From contig KB906737.1 in assembly GCA_000381585.1 (NCBI GenBank), positions 62,001 through 126,000 of the forward strand: 64,000 nt of DNA, written 5' to 3'. Made by a program: the position numbers and the translations under genes. This DNA comes from Acidobacteriaceae bacterium KBS 83. GTDB taxonomy: Bacteria > Acidobacteriota > Terriglobia > Terriglobales > Acidobacteriaceae. Shown here one piece after another: positions 54,825-63,824 of the stretch (position 1 is its first letter; the number at the start of each line of letters is the position of its first letter). Below the pieces are notes generated by a model. That model was not told where the DNA came from. It searched no databases and worked only from the letters and a program-made list of their open reading frames with translations.

Positions 54825-55460
54825 ATGAAGGTCATCGTCTTTGGTGCTACTGGTGGTATCGGCCGGCTGCTGGTAGCCGGCGCGCTGGAACTCGGGCACG
54901 CGGTCACCGCGTTCGTGCGCAACGGACAATCGCTCGAGCCGCGCGATGGGCTGGGCATTGTTCAGGGAGACATCTTCGATCCGCAATCCGTCGCAGATGC
55001 GATCGATGGCCATCGCGCAGTCTTCTCCGCTCTGGGCGCTCGCACGCTGAAAGCCGAGCCGGTTCTGGGCCGTGCGATGCCTCTCATCATCAACGGCATG
55101 CACTTCCACATGGTCGACAGGATCATCACCGTTGGAGCTGCCGGCGCGCTCTACCCCGCGGGCAAGTATCAGCCCCCAATCGTGACCGTGCTCTTTGCGA
55201 TCATTCGTGCCACGGTGCTGCGCCATCCGATGGCGGATCAGCGGGCCCAGGAACGTCTGCTCGCCGCGACCGATCTGGATTACACCATCGTGCGGCCACC
55301 CCGGCTAACCGACGACCCGGCGACAGGAACCTATCGCGTATTGCCGGATGCGCTGCCATCCAGCAGCCGTCGGATTTCCCGCGCGGACGTTGCGGACTTC
55401 ATGCTGCAACAGCTAGTCGATCCACGATTTCATCGCCGAGGCGTCTACCTGGCCGAGTGA
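54825..55460 (+). CDS. NAD(P)-binding atypical SDR (NmrA/YwnB-like)
   Basis: 211 aa. The N-terminal nucleotide motif VIVFGATGGIGRLLV is followed by GDIFDPQSVADAIDG and VFSALGAR, the pattern of atypical short-chain dehydrogenases that often lack the catalytic Tyr-X3-Lys. The DLDYTIVRPPRLTDDP segment near residue 160 is typical of the YwnB/BVR-B-like branch. ATG 54825 is chosen as the start because the Rossmann motif follows directly. The hairpin at 55474 ends the transcript. Confidence 0.87.
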   Translation: MKVIVFGATGGIGRLLVAGALELGHAVTAFVRNGQSLEPRDGLGIVQGDIFDPQSVADAIDGHRAVFSALGARTLKAEPVLGRAMPLIINGMHFHMVDRIITVGAAGALYPAGKYQPPIVTVLFAIIRATVLRHPMADQRAQERLLAATDLDYTIVRPPRLTDDPATGTYRVLPDALPSSSRRISRADVADFMLQQLVDPRFHRRGVYLAE

Positions 55461-55473
55461 CCGGAGAAATACG

Positions 55474-55501
55474 AAAGGCGCGCCGCTCTGGACGCGCCCT
55501 T
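55474..55501. terminator. Bidirectional hairpin between convergent genes
   Basis: AAAGGCGCG (55474-55482) and CGCGCCCTT (55493-55501) pair over a 10-nt loop with one G-T pair. It lies between the SDR gene and the LEA-like gene, which converge, so it may stop both. Confidence 0.7.
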
Positions 55502-55519
55502 GATGCAGCTTCCGCCGAT

Positions 55520-56014
55520 TTACTGCGGGGTCTTCGTCTTATCGGCAACCTTGTCAGCCGTGTCGGCTGTCGCATCCGCAGTCTTGTGAGCGGCCTTCTT
55601 GGTGCCGCTCTTGGTCGCGTGGGCGGCGTCTTCCGTGCCCTCCTTGGTTGCGTCGTAAGTCTTTTCTGAGCCCTCTTTGGTCTTATCGGCAACCTTGTCG
55701 GCCGTATCGGACGTCGCATCCGCAGACTTGTGAACAACTTTCTTGGTGCCGCTCTTTGTCGCGTCGTAAGCCTTTTGAGTGCCTTCCTTCGTCTTGTCGT
55801 AGGCCTTTTGGGTGCCTTCTTTGGTCTTGTCCGCTGTCTTCTCAGTTCCCTTCTTTACGCCATGACCAAGATCCTTCGCGGCGTCCTTTGTGTCCGTCCC
55901 GGCATTCTTCACGTCCTGGCTAGCAGTCTGCGCCAGAACTGCAGGCGCAGCGCCACCCGTCAGCAGCGCCGCAGTTACAACGAGCGTGCTCATACGATGT
56001 CTAAAATCTTTCAC
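55520..56014 (-). CDS. Secreted LEA-like repeat protein
   Basis: 164 aa. A signal peptide (VVTAALLTGGAAPAVLA-QT) is followed by ~125 residues of Lys/Thr/Ala/Asp-rich imperfect repeats of about 11 residues (DKTKEGTQKAYD, DATKSGTKKVVHK, DATADTADKVADKT). This composition and periodicity resemble group-3 late embryogenesis abundant proteins, which fold on drying and protect membranes. There are no cysteines in the mature part. Function in envelope desiccation protection is inferred. Codon bias follows the genome, so it looks native. Confidence 0.8.
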   Translation of the reverse strand: MKDFRHRMSTLVVTAALLTGGAAPAVLAQTASQDVKNAGTDTKDAAKDLGHGVKKGTEKTADKTKEGTQKAYDKTKEGTQKAYDATKSGTKKVVHKSADATSDTADKVADKTKEGSEKTYDATKEGTEDAAHATKSGTKKAAHKTADATADTADKVADKTKTPQ

Positions 56015-56056
56015 ACATTCCTCCCCCTGCCCTCAAGGCAGGCGCGTCATCGTAGT

Positions 56057-56947
56057 CTACGATGCGCGACCAATCGATTGTGAGATGTGGCTCTCCCGCT
56101 TCAGGCCGCCTAGAAAACTGCTGATCGCCCCAGCAAACGCCACCGGAACCTCTTCGTGAGGTAGATGACCGGCTCCGGGAATGACCAGCAACGAGGCACG
56201 ATCGAAGTATTCAAGAAGGCGCTCTCCACTGCGAAGACTTACGGCCCGATCACGATCTCCCCAGAGCAGCAGAGTCGGTACCCTGCGCACGCCCGGGAGT
56301 GCCGCCTGAAGCGCGGCCATGTCCATCTCCCAACGGTCGAGAATGCGCAAGAGGTAGGAAACCGTACCCGGAATGCGCAATGAGGCAATGTAGCGTTCCA
56401 GGGAGCCACTCCTGATGCGGCTGGCATCGCCGTACATCCGTCCCAGCGCCAATGACTGGACGCTGGCAGGCACAGTCGGCAGGCGACCGGCAAACCAGCG
56501 TCCCAACGCGGTACGGTAGAAGCGAATCAGCGGATCGGCGACGTCCGAAAAGGGGTTTGCCGGCGCGTGAAGCACTAGGCTGCGGACGCGCTCCGGGTGA
56601 AGAGACGCCAGCATCAGAGCCACGGAACCGCCATGCGAGGTGCCGACGATGTCGGCCTGCACTATGCCCTTCGAATCCATGAGCTCAATCAGCCGTTCGG
56701 CAGTCGCAGTCAGGCTCACGTCTAAATTCGGAACCCGATCAGACCCGCCGATCCCAAGCGCATCCGGCGCATAGACAGTCGAGCTGGCAGCCAGCCGTTG
56801 CGTTGCAGGTCCCCAGGCGTCCGCGGTACCCAGCAGGCCGTGCAGGAGCAGCATGCAGGGTCCTTCGCCGGTCACAAGGCACCGCATTCGCGCGCCCTGC
56901 ACCCGGACAAATTCTTCGCTCTCCAGCAATTCACCTAAGGCAGTCAT
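56057..56947 (-). CDS. Alpha/beta-hydrolase
   Basis: 296 aa from ATG 56947. The fold motifs are LLLHGLLGTADAW (oxyanion), YAPDALGIGGSD, nucleophile elbow GTSHGG (Ser intact), the acid in LLWGDRDRAVS and the catalytic His in IPGAGHLPHEE. It resembles the epoxide-hydrolase/haloperoxidase-like group. A GTG at 56995 would add 16 residues but has no ribosome site. Substrate unknown. Confidence 0.85.
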   Translation of the reverse strand: MTALGELLESEEFVRVQGARMRCLVTGEGPCMLLLHGLLGTADAWGPATQRLAASSTVYAPDALGIGGSDRVPNLDVSLTATAERLIELMDSKGIVQADIVGTSHGGSVALMLASLHPERVRSLVLHAPANPFSDVADPLIRFYRTALGRWFAGRLPTVPASVQSLALGRMYGDASRIRSGSLERYIASLRIPGTVSYLLRILDRWEMDMAALQAALPGVRRVPTLLLWGDRDRAVSLRSGERLLEYFDRASLLVIPGAGHLPHEEVPVAFAGAISSFLGGLKRESHISQSIGRAS

Positions 56948-56995
56948 CCAATGGGCAAGCGACACTTCGGAAGCCCTCGCGTCGTGTTCACACAA

Positions 56996-57351
56996 TATTC
57001 AAACTCTTGAAACATAGAAAGCGCCGTTTTCGAAAAAGATGTATCGATGGAGCGGCAAGTGCCCCGATGGGAAGCTATTAGTCACGTCCAATAGTAAAAA
57101 GGGGACGAATACGTAGCTTTTCCGCGGATACGAAAATCAGGGAAGGCGCCTATGCCTATCCATAACGGCCTACCGTTTCGCGGAACCGTGCGGAAATCAA
57201 GTCAGCCATGAAAACGACGGCCATAGTATTAGTATTATTATTATGAATAACTTGGGGACGAGATTTCGTCCCGCGTCTCCAATTTAAAAGCTGGCAGGCT
57301 GCGTGCTTCGCACTAGACTGGAGCAACTCGTCTGTCAGTTTTCAGGGACGC
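56996..57351. other. Intergenic region upstream of the PDZ histidine kinase
   Basis: About 350 bp, AT-richer than the genome, with a TAT/TTA-rich run (57230-57245). A perfect hairpin, GGGACGA (57255-57261) and TCGTCCC (57266-57272) around GATT, is present about 80 nt before the kinase ATG. No gene was recognised; it probably carries the kinase promoter. Confidence 0.45.
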
Positions 57352-60252
57352 ATGCAGAAGTCGATCTCAACCCGGCTTACCGTGGTATCGCTGGCGCTGT
57401 TTACTCTCGCCGCGGTCATCTTTGCTGGGCTGAACCTCGTCAAGGATACGCAGTTTCAGAAGCCCACGGACGGCGTCTGGTGGATGGAGGCGCATGGCGG
57501 CCTGGAAGCGCAGAGAGTTCCTCCGGACAGCCCCGGTGAACGCGCAGGAATCAAACCCGGCGATATTCTGCTGTCTGCCGGCGATCATCCAACGCCGCGC
57601 ATGGCCAGCCTGGTTCGCCAATGGTTCCATACCGGCATCTGGCGAAGCGTCGATTACACGCTGCTGCGCTCCGGAGTGCGCATCGATGCCTCAGTCATTC
57701 TGAGCAGGCAGGATCGCTCGCAGTACAACGGCGTACGCCTCGTGGCGCTGGTGTACCTGCTCATCGGCCTGTATGTTCTCTTTCGTCGGTGGACCGCGCC
57801 GCACGCGACGCATTTCTATGTCTTCTGTCTGGCCTCATTCGTTCTTTATGCCTTCCACAGCACTGGCAAGCTGAATGCCTTTGACTGGGTGATTTACTGG
57901 GCTAACATCATTGCGGGAGCCCTGCAGCCCGCGCTTTTCCTGCACTTTGCTCTCGCCTTTCCGGAAAATCGCACGCGCGAACGCCGTGACGTTCGTCGGC
58001 ATCGCTGGCTGATGGGACTCATCTATCTGCCCTCCGTGCTGGTGATCGGATTGCAGGTGTTCGCGTTCCTCTATTGGTCCGCCACCGAATTACTGCTGCA
58101 TCGGTTGGAACAGATCGCCGTCGGCTACCTTGCCGCCTATTACGTTCTGGCCGCGCTCGTCTTCTTCGGGCATTACCGGATCACGCACGATCCGCTGCGC
58201 CGCCAACAGTTGAAGTGGCTGACCCGCGGCACGCTATTGGCAGTCATTCCCTTCACCATCCTGAATGTGATTCCGTTTCTGGCCGATTGGCCCATGCCGA
58301 GTTTGCTCACCAAGCTCTCCGGCCTCTGCCTGGTATTTGTGCCGCTGACCTTCTCCTGGGCCATCGTGCGCTACCGCCTCATGGACGTGGACCTGATCTT
58401 CAAGCGTGGCGTCGCATACACGCTTGCAACTGCTTCGCTGATCGGCCTTTACTTCGGCGCGGTCGCGATCGCAGCAGAGAGCATCCATAAGAATCTGCCG
58501 AGTTTCGGTGCCTGGGGACTCATCGCAACCATCATCATCACCGCGCAGCTCTTCGACCCGTTGAAACGTGCTATCCAGAGCCGTCTCGATCGCGTCTTCG
58601 ACCGGCGCCGGTACGACTATCGCCAGACACTCGTTGAATTCGGCCGCGGTTTGAGCTCGGAGACCGATCTGCACGCGGTGCTCGCGTCCGTTACCGATCG
58701 CCTGACGCGGACGCTCCTCGTCTCCCGCGTCGCACTCTTCCTGGATGGCCCACGCGGACACTACACGCTGGCTGCGGCCAATGGCCTCGACTCCAATCTG
58801 ATGCCGGTAACCGGGCCGGCAGCAAGGGCCCTGGATCTGGGCTTCCTCAACTTCGAGTCTGGTGGGCCGGGATCGGGAAGGCTCGCGCAGGCAGCAGAGC
58901 ATGGCGAAGCGGGCTCGCATCTCTTCTTCGAGAATCCCCACCAAGCCCTCTATCTGAGCGAACAGGAGCGGGCCGCCGCCACCGCGCTCGATCTGCACTA
59001 CTACCTGCCCTGCCGAGTGCAGCAGCGCACCATCGCGATCGTCGGCCTGGGCCGGACAACCTCCGGAGACTTCCTCTCTTCCGAAGACGTGGAATTGCTG
59101 GAGTCACTCGCATCCTACGTCGGCATAGCGATCCAGAATGCCCGGCTCTACGCGTCGCTCGCCCAGAAAGTCTCCGAGTACGAGCGGCTCAAGGAATTCA
59201 ACGAGAACATCGTCGAATCGATCAACGTGGGCATTCTTGCCATCGGACTCGACGAAACGATCGAGAGCTGGAACGCGCAGATGGAAGTAATGTTCGCCAT
59301 GCCGCGCGTGGATGTTCTGAACAAGTCCATCGATGATGTCTTCCCGGCAGAGTTTATGAGCGAGTTCCGACGCCTGAAAGACGAGCCGGGCGTTCACAAC
59401 CTCTACAAGTTCCAGTTGCCCATGCGTACCGGCGAGACGCGGACCGCCAACATCGCCATCGCACCGCTGGTCTCGCGTAGCTTCTCCGTCGTAGGCCGCA
59501 TCATCCTGGTGGATGACATTACGGGGCGTATGCAACTGGAATCGCAGCTCGCCCAGGCAGAGAAGCTTTCCTCCATTGGCCTGTTGGCCGCAGGCGTCGC
59601 ACACGAAGTCAACACACCTCTCGCTGTCATTTCCAGCTACACGCAGATGCTGGCCAAGCAGGTGCGCGGCGATGAACGGCTCGCCCCGCTGCTCGATCGC
59701 ATCACCAGCCAGACCTTCCGCGCATCAGAGATCGTCAACAGCCTGCTGAACTTCTCGCGTACCGGCTCGACCGAGTTTTCCGAGATCGATCTCAATGGTG
59801 TGATCCGTGACACCTTGACCTTGCTCGAGCACCAGTTCAAGACCGCGGGTCTGCATCTTGATGTCAACCTGAAGCCTGAACTTCCGCCCATCGTCGGCAA
59901 TGCAAACAAGCTGCAGCAGGTCTTCCTGAACCTCTTCATTAATGCCAAGGACGCCATGACCGCTGGCGGCTCGCTGCGTGTCGCGACGGAAGTGAATGGC
60001 CGGGTTGGCGTTCTTATCGCGGACACCGGTTCGGGGATCGCGCCTGAGCACATGCAGCGTATCTACGACCCCTTCTTCACCACCAAGAATGCGCCCTCCG
60101 AAGGCCAGCGCCGCGGCACCGGTCTTGGGCTCGCGGTCACGTATGGCATCATTCAGGAGCACGCGGGACGCATCCAGGTAGATAGCGCTGTGGGGCACGG
60201 CACCACCTTCCGTCTGGAATTCCCCGCAGCAAGGAAAACACTGCATGTCTGA
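57352..60252 (+). CDS. Membrane sensor histidine kinase with PDZ, GAF and PAS domains
   Basis: 966 aa. An N-terminal helix is followed by a PDZ domain (about 45-125; VPPDSPGERAGIKPGDILLSAG), eight or so transmembrane helices (125-385), a linker, a GAF-like domain (~420-600), a PAS domain (~615-730), HisKA with His751 in GVAHEVNTP and a HATPase with the N-box NLFINAKDAM, then DTGSGI and TGLGLAVTYG. The PDZ outside the membrane suggests it senses envelope or protein-folding state. It overlaps the NtrC-like regulator by 8 bp (60245-60252), so the pair is co-translated. Confidence 0.92.
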   Translation: MQKSISTRLTVVSLALFTLAAVIFAGLNLVKDTQFQKPTDGVWWMEAHGGLEAQRVPPDSPGERAGIKPGDILLSAGDHPTPRMASLVRQWFHTGIWRSVDYTLLRSGVRIDASVILSRQDRSQYNGVRLVALVYLLIGLYVLFRRWTAPHATHFYVFCLASFVLYAFHSTGKLNAFDWVIYWANIIAGALQPALFLHFALAFPENRTRERRDVRRHRWLMGLIYLPSVLVIGLQVFAFLYWSATELLLHRLEQIAVGYLAAYYVLAALVFFGHYRITHDPLRRQQLKWLTRGTLLAVIPFTILNVIPFLADWPMPSLLTKLSGLCLVFVPLTFSWAIVRYRLMDVDLIFKRGVAYTLATASLIGLYFGAVAIAAESIHKNLPSFGAWGLIATIIITAQLFDPLKRAIQSRLDRVFDRRRYDYRQTLVEFGRGLSSETDLHAVLASVTDRLTRTLLVSRVALFLDGPRGHYTLAAANGLDSNLMPVTGPAARALDLGFLNFESGGPGSGRLAQAAEHGEAGSHLFFENPHQALYLSEQERAAATALDLHYYLPCRVQQRTIAIVGLGRTTSGDFLSSEDVELLESLASYVGIAIQNARLYASLAQKVSEYERLKEFNENIVESINVGILAIGLDETIESWNAQMEVMFAMPRVDVLNKSIDDVFPAEFMSEFRRLKDEPGVHNLYKFQLPMRTGETRTANIAIAPLVSRSFSVVGRIILVDDITGRMQLESQLAQAEKLSSIGLLAAGVAHEVNTPLAVISSYTQMLAKQVRGDERLAPLLDRITSQTFRASEIVNSLLNFSRTGSTEFSEIDLNGVIRDTLTLLEHQFKTAGLHLDVNLKPELPPIVGNANKLQQVFLNLFINAKDAMTAGGSLRVATEVNGRVGVLIADTGSGIAPEHMQRIYDPFFTTKNAPSEGQRRGTGLGLAVTYGIIQEHAGRIQVDSAVGHGTTFRLEFPAARKTLHV

Positions 60253-61678
60253 AGGCAGCACGGTCCTGGCCCCGAACGCGGCAGCCGGCGACACCCAGAC
60301 CGCCCGCATCCTCATCATCGATGACGAGGTTGCCATCCGTGAATCGCTCGAAACCTTGCTGGTGCTGGAAGGCTACAGCGTGGGCACGGCTCCGGATGGA
60401 ATCAAGGGCCTGGACGAGCTGGAACGCCAGCCCTACGATCTGGTTCTCCTCGACCTCGCGCTGCCGGGGGAGAACGGCATCGATCTGCTGCCGCGCATCC
60501 TCGATCGCCGTCCCGAACTGCCGGTCATCATGATCACGGCTTACGGCACGGTGACCAATGTGGTGGATGCTATTCGCGCGGGCGCGCGCAATTTCGTACA
60601 GAAGCCGTGGGAGAACGAGAAGCTCCTTGCCGACATCCGCGCGGCCATCGCACAGCACCGCACTGAAGAGGAAAACGTCCAGCTCAAGCGCGCCCTCAAG
60701 CAGCGCTACACCTTCGAGAACATCGTCGGGAAGAGCGAGTCGATGCTGCGCATCCTCGATTTGGTAGCCCAGGTCGCACCGTCACGCTTCACTGTTCTCA
60801 TCCAGGGCGAAACCGGCACCGGCAAGGATGTCATCGCCAAGGCAATCCACGCGAATTCTCCGCGCCGTGACAAACCGTTTGTTCCGATCAACACTGGCGC
60901 CCTGCCTACAGAACTGTTGGAGTCTCAGCTCTTCGGCCACGTCAAAGGCGCCTTCACCTCTGCGCATGCGGCCCAAAAGGGGCTCTTTGAGATTGCCAAC
61001 GGTGGCACCCTCTTCCTGGACGAGATCGGCACCATGGGGCTGGAGACACAAGCAAAGATCCTGCGCGTGCTGCAGGACCGCCGTTTCCGGCCGCTGGGGT
61101 CGGTGCAGGAGGTCCAGGTCGATGTTCGCATCCTCGCGGCGACCAACAGCAACCTGCGCCAGTCTGTTCGTGAAGGACGCTTCCGCGAGGATCTTTACTA
61201 TCGCCTGAATGTGGTCACAATTGATCTGCCGCCGCTGCGCTCGCGCCGCGAAGACATTCCACTTTTGGCGATCCACTTCCTCGAGCGCTTCTCGGAAGAG
61301 AACCAGCTCGAAACGCGGCGGCTGGCCCCGGAGGTGATGCGGGCCATGATGGACTATGAGTGGCCTGGCAATGTTCGCGAGCTGGAACACGTCATTGCGC
61401 GCGGCGTAGCTCTCTCGCCCACTCCGGTGATCCCGCTCGACGTCCTTCCCGGAGAGCTTACGGGGCGTTCCTATTCCGCTTCCATGCTCGAGCACGATGC
61501 GAACGCGTCCCTCTTCGACATTCTCGAAGACATCGAACGCCGCATCATCATCGATAAGCTTGAGCGCTGCAACTGGAATCAGACCGAGGCTGCAGAGCAG
61601 TTCCGCATTCCACTGTCGACCTTGAACCAGAAGATCAAGCGCCTGAATATCGAAATACGGAAGAAGCAAAAGGAATAG
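60245..61678 (+). CDS. NtrC-family sigma-54-dependent response regulator
   Basis: 477 aa. The receiver has the acidic pair LIIDDE and phospho-Asp in VLLDLALPGENG; the AAA+ domain has Walker A GETGTGKD, Walker B TLFLDEIG and an Arg finger in LRSRREDI; a Fis-type helix-turn-helix is near the C-terminus (NQTEAAEQFRIPLSTLNQKIKRL). The sigma-54-contacting loop reads GAFTSA (60947-60964) instead of the usual GAFTGA. It overlaps the PDZ kinase gene, so it is that kinase's partner. A role in envelope stress is inferred. Confidence 0.92.
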   Translation: MSEGSTVLAPNAAAGDTQTARILIIDDEVAIRESLETLLVLEGYSVGTAPDGIKGLDELERQPYDLVLLDLALPGENGIDLLPRILDRRPELPVIMITAYGTVTNVVDAIRAGARNFVQKPWENEKLLADIRAAIAQHRTEEENVQLKRALKQRYTFENIVGKSESMLRILDLVAQVAPSRFTVLIQGETGTGKDVIAKAIHANSPRRDKPFVPINTGALPTELLESQLFGHVKGAFTSAHAAQKGLFEIANGGTLFLDEIGTMGLETQAKILRVLQDRRFRPLGSVQEVQVDVRILAATNSNLRQSVREGRFREDLYYRLNVVTIDLPPLRSRREDIPLLAIHFLERFSEENQLETRRLAPEVMRAMMDYEWPGNVRELEHVIARGVALSPTPVIPLDVLPGELTGRSYSASMLEHDANASLFDILEDIERRIIIDKLERCNWNQTEAAEQFRIPLSTLNQKIKRLNIEIRKKQKE

Positions 61679-61708
61679 ACGATCCACGCGCCGCTGGATC
61701 GCTCGAAA

Positions 61709-62050
61709 TCAGTGAGTCGTGTGATCGCGGAGCTCAGCCACCGGTGCGTTCTTCCTCACCGAAGCAATTCCGTTTTCGCATGCCGCTTCGGAAGAATACA
61801 TCTCGCTCATCCCGATGATCTGCCCATTCGACGCCTTTAACACAAAGTAAGGCTCGGAACGCTTGGAGTTCTTCCGCTCAAAATGCGCATCATCGCCCGC
61901 ATGCTTGCGCACAGATTCTATACCGCTCAGCGCACCCTCCTTGCTTTCATAGGTCTCGCTTATCAGGACCACTTCCCCATTCGCCGCCTTCAGATTGAAT
62001 CGGTACTTCTCCCCGTTGGCCCCATGTTTCAGATCGTAGGTCGCTGCCAT
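61709..62050 (-). CDS. DUF1508 (YegP-like) protein with two repeats
   Basis: 113 aa made of two DUF1508 repeats: YRFNLKAANGEVVLISETY followed by an ESVRKHA segment, then YFVLKASNGQIIGMSEMY followed by a second copy (ASVRKNA). Two-repeat proteins of this type are small soluble dimers of unknown role. AAAGGAG precedes ATG 62050; a longer upstream frame to 62119 is rejected. Confidence 0.87.
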   Translation of the reverse strand: MAATYDLKHGANGEKYRFNLKAANGEVVLISETYESKEGALSGIESVRKHAGDDAHFERKNSKRSEPYFVLKASNGQIIGMSEMYSSEAACENGIASVRKNAPVAELRDHTTH

Positions 62051-62185
62051 ATCGGGCTCCTTTCGGGTCCCACCGCGAAGAATGCCACACGATCGTACAC
62101 CGCCGGGTTCCCCCTGCAAACGAATGTTTGCATTGATCCATCTCGCTCTGCGGTTCGTATTCCCGTCTGCCGTTACAATTCCCCC

Positions 62186-62965
62186 ATGCCCTTCGCTACG
62201 CTGGACAGCTTTGCCAGGAAAAGCGTCCGCTCCGTACAGGACTACGCAATCCTCTCCGGCCGCGCGATCTCAAACCTCTTCCGGCAACCCCGTTACGTCA
62301 GCGACATCTTTACCCAGGCCGACATCATTGGCGTGGGCTCCATCCCGATTGTGATCCTCACGGGCTTCTTCACCGGCGCGGTGCTCGCACTGCAGTCGGC
62401 CGCTTCGCTGGCCACCTTCGGCGCCACAGCGCTCACTGGCACGCTTGTCTCGCTCTCGATGATCAAAGAGCTCGGCCCGGTGCTCACCTCGCTGATGATC
62501 TCCGGACGAAACGCATCCGGTATGGCATCGGAGCTGGGTTCGATGGTAGTGACCGAACAGATCGACGCGATGCGCGCGTTGGGCACGGACCCGATGAAGA
62601 AGCTGGTAGTGCCTCGCATGGTGGCCACCGTGATCATGAACTTTTTCCTGACCATCATCTCGGACACAGTCGGGATATTGGGCGGGGCGTGGGTGGCCGT
62701 CCAGTTGCTGGGCCAGAGCGGCTCGCAGTACTTCCATAACGCATACCAGTCCTTACGATACCCTGACGTTTTCCAGGGCCTTGTCAAGCCGGTCTTCTTC
62801 GGTTTCGTCATCGCCTCGGTAGGCTGTTACTTCGGCATGTCCACGCGCGGCGGCACGCAGGGCGTCGGCCGGTCCACGACACAGGCCGTTGTTGTGGCGT
62901 CGGTCCTCATCATCATCATCGATTTTCTGATCAGCCAGTTCATGATCGGTATTTTCGGACGCTGA
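62186..62965 (+). CDS. mlaE: MlaE-type ABC transporter permease
   Basis: 259 aa inner-membrane permease of the Mla/Mce lipid-transport system. The family segments are VILTGFFTGAVLALQSA, LSMIKELGPVLTSLMISGRNASGMASELGSM, VTEQIDAMRALGTDP and PRMVATVIMNFFLTII. About five helices. The start is ATG 62186, within a longer frame that reads through an unrelated strand. mlaF follows 4 bp later; no mlaD/MCE gene is seen in the window. Confidence 0.93.
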   Translation: MPFATLDSFARKSVRSVQDYAILSGRAISNLFRQPRYVSDIFTQADIIGVGSIPIVILTGFFTGAVLALQSAASLATFGATALTGTLVSLSMIKELGPVLTSLMISGRNASGMASELGSMVVTEQIDAMRALGTDPMKKLVVPRMVATVIMNFFLTIISDTVGILGGAWVAVQLLGQSGSQYFHNAYQSLRYPDVFQGLVKPVFFGFVIASVGCYFGMSTRGGTQGVGRSTTQAVVVASVLIIIIDFLISQFMIGIFGR

Positions 62966-62969
62966 ACCG

Positions 62970-63809
62970 ATGCCCACTGCCCTCCAGGAAAACGCAACCA
63001 GCCGCTTTCAGCCGAAAGAGGGCGAGCTGCCCGTTGTCTTCGAGGATGTCTCGATCGCCTTTGATCAGAATGAGGTTCTCAAAGACATCTCGTTTCAGGT
63101 GAAGCACGGCGAGACACGCCTGCTGCTGGGACCGGCGGGCGGCGGCAAAAGTGTGCTGCTGAAGCTGGCAAACGGACTCCTCCGTCCGGACAGCGGGCGC
63201 ATCTTCATCTTCGGCCACGAGATCACCGCGATGCACGAGAACGAGATCTTCGAATTGCGCTCGTCGGTCGGCATGGTCTTTCAGGAGGGCGCGCTCTTCG
63301 ACTCCATGAACATTCGCGATAACGTCGGCTTTCAGTTAATGGAGCACCATGTCCCCGATGACGAAGTCGACAGCCGTGTAGAAGAAGCCCTGAAGTTCGT
63401 GGAACTGGATAAGACGATGGAGAAGTTTCCGTCGCAGCTCTCCGGCGGCATGCGGCGCCGCGTCGCCATTGCGCGCGCCATCATCGCCAAGCCCAGCCTG
63501 CTGCTCTACGATTCACCTACAGGCGGCCTCGACCCCATTACATCAACCAACATCATCGCGTTGACCATGAAGCAGCGCGACGTCTATCACACCAGTTCCA
63601 TCCTGATTACGCACCGTCTGCAGGACGCCTTCCTGTTGGCCACCCACTACTTCGACCGGGACAAGAACACAATGGTGGCGCTACCCAGCGGCGAGGCCGA
63701 CCGCGATACCAGCTTCATGGTCTTGCACGAAGGCCGGCTGGTATTCGACGGATCGACGCACGACCTCGTCCACTCGGACGACCCATTCCTGAAGGAATAT
63801 CTCTCCTAG
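62970..63809 (+). CDS. mlaF: MlaF-type ABC transporter ATP-binding protein
   Basis: 279 aa ATPase partner of MlaE. Walker A GPAGGGKSVLL, Q-loop MVFQEGALFDSMNIRDNVGF, signature LSGGMRRRVAIARAI and H-loop SILITHR are intact. The Walker B strand reads LLLYDSPTGGLDP: the catalytic Glu that normally follows the Asp is Ser (codon 63513-63515). Length is near family size with an acidic N-terminal tail. It is translated directly after mlaE. Confidence 0.92.
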   Translation: MPTALQENATSRFQPKEGELPVVFEDVSIAFDQNEVLKDISFQVKHGETRLLLGPAGGGKSVLLKLANGLLRPDSGRIFIFGHEITAMHENEIFELRSSVGMVFQEGALFDSMNIRDNVGFQLMEHHVPDDEVDSRVEEALKFVELDKTMEKFPSQLSGGMRRRVAIARAIIAKPSLLLYDSPTGGLDPITSTNIIALTMKQRDVYHTSSILITHRLQDAFLLATHYFDRDKNTMVALPSGEADRDTSFMVLHEGRLVFDGSTHDLVHSDDPFLKEYLS

Positions 63810-63824
63810 TTCTTTCCGGCGGCA

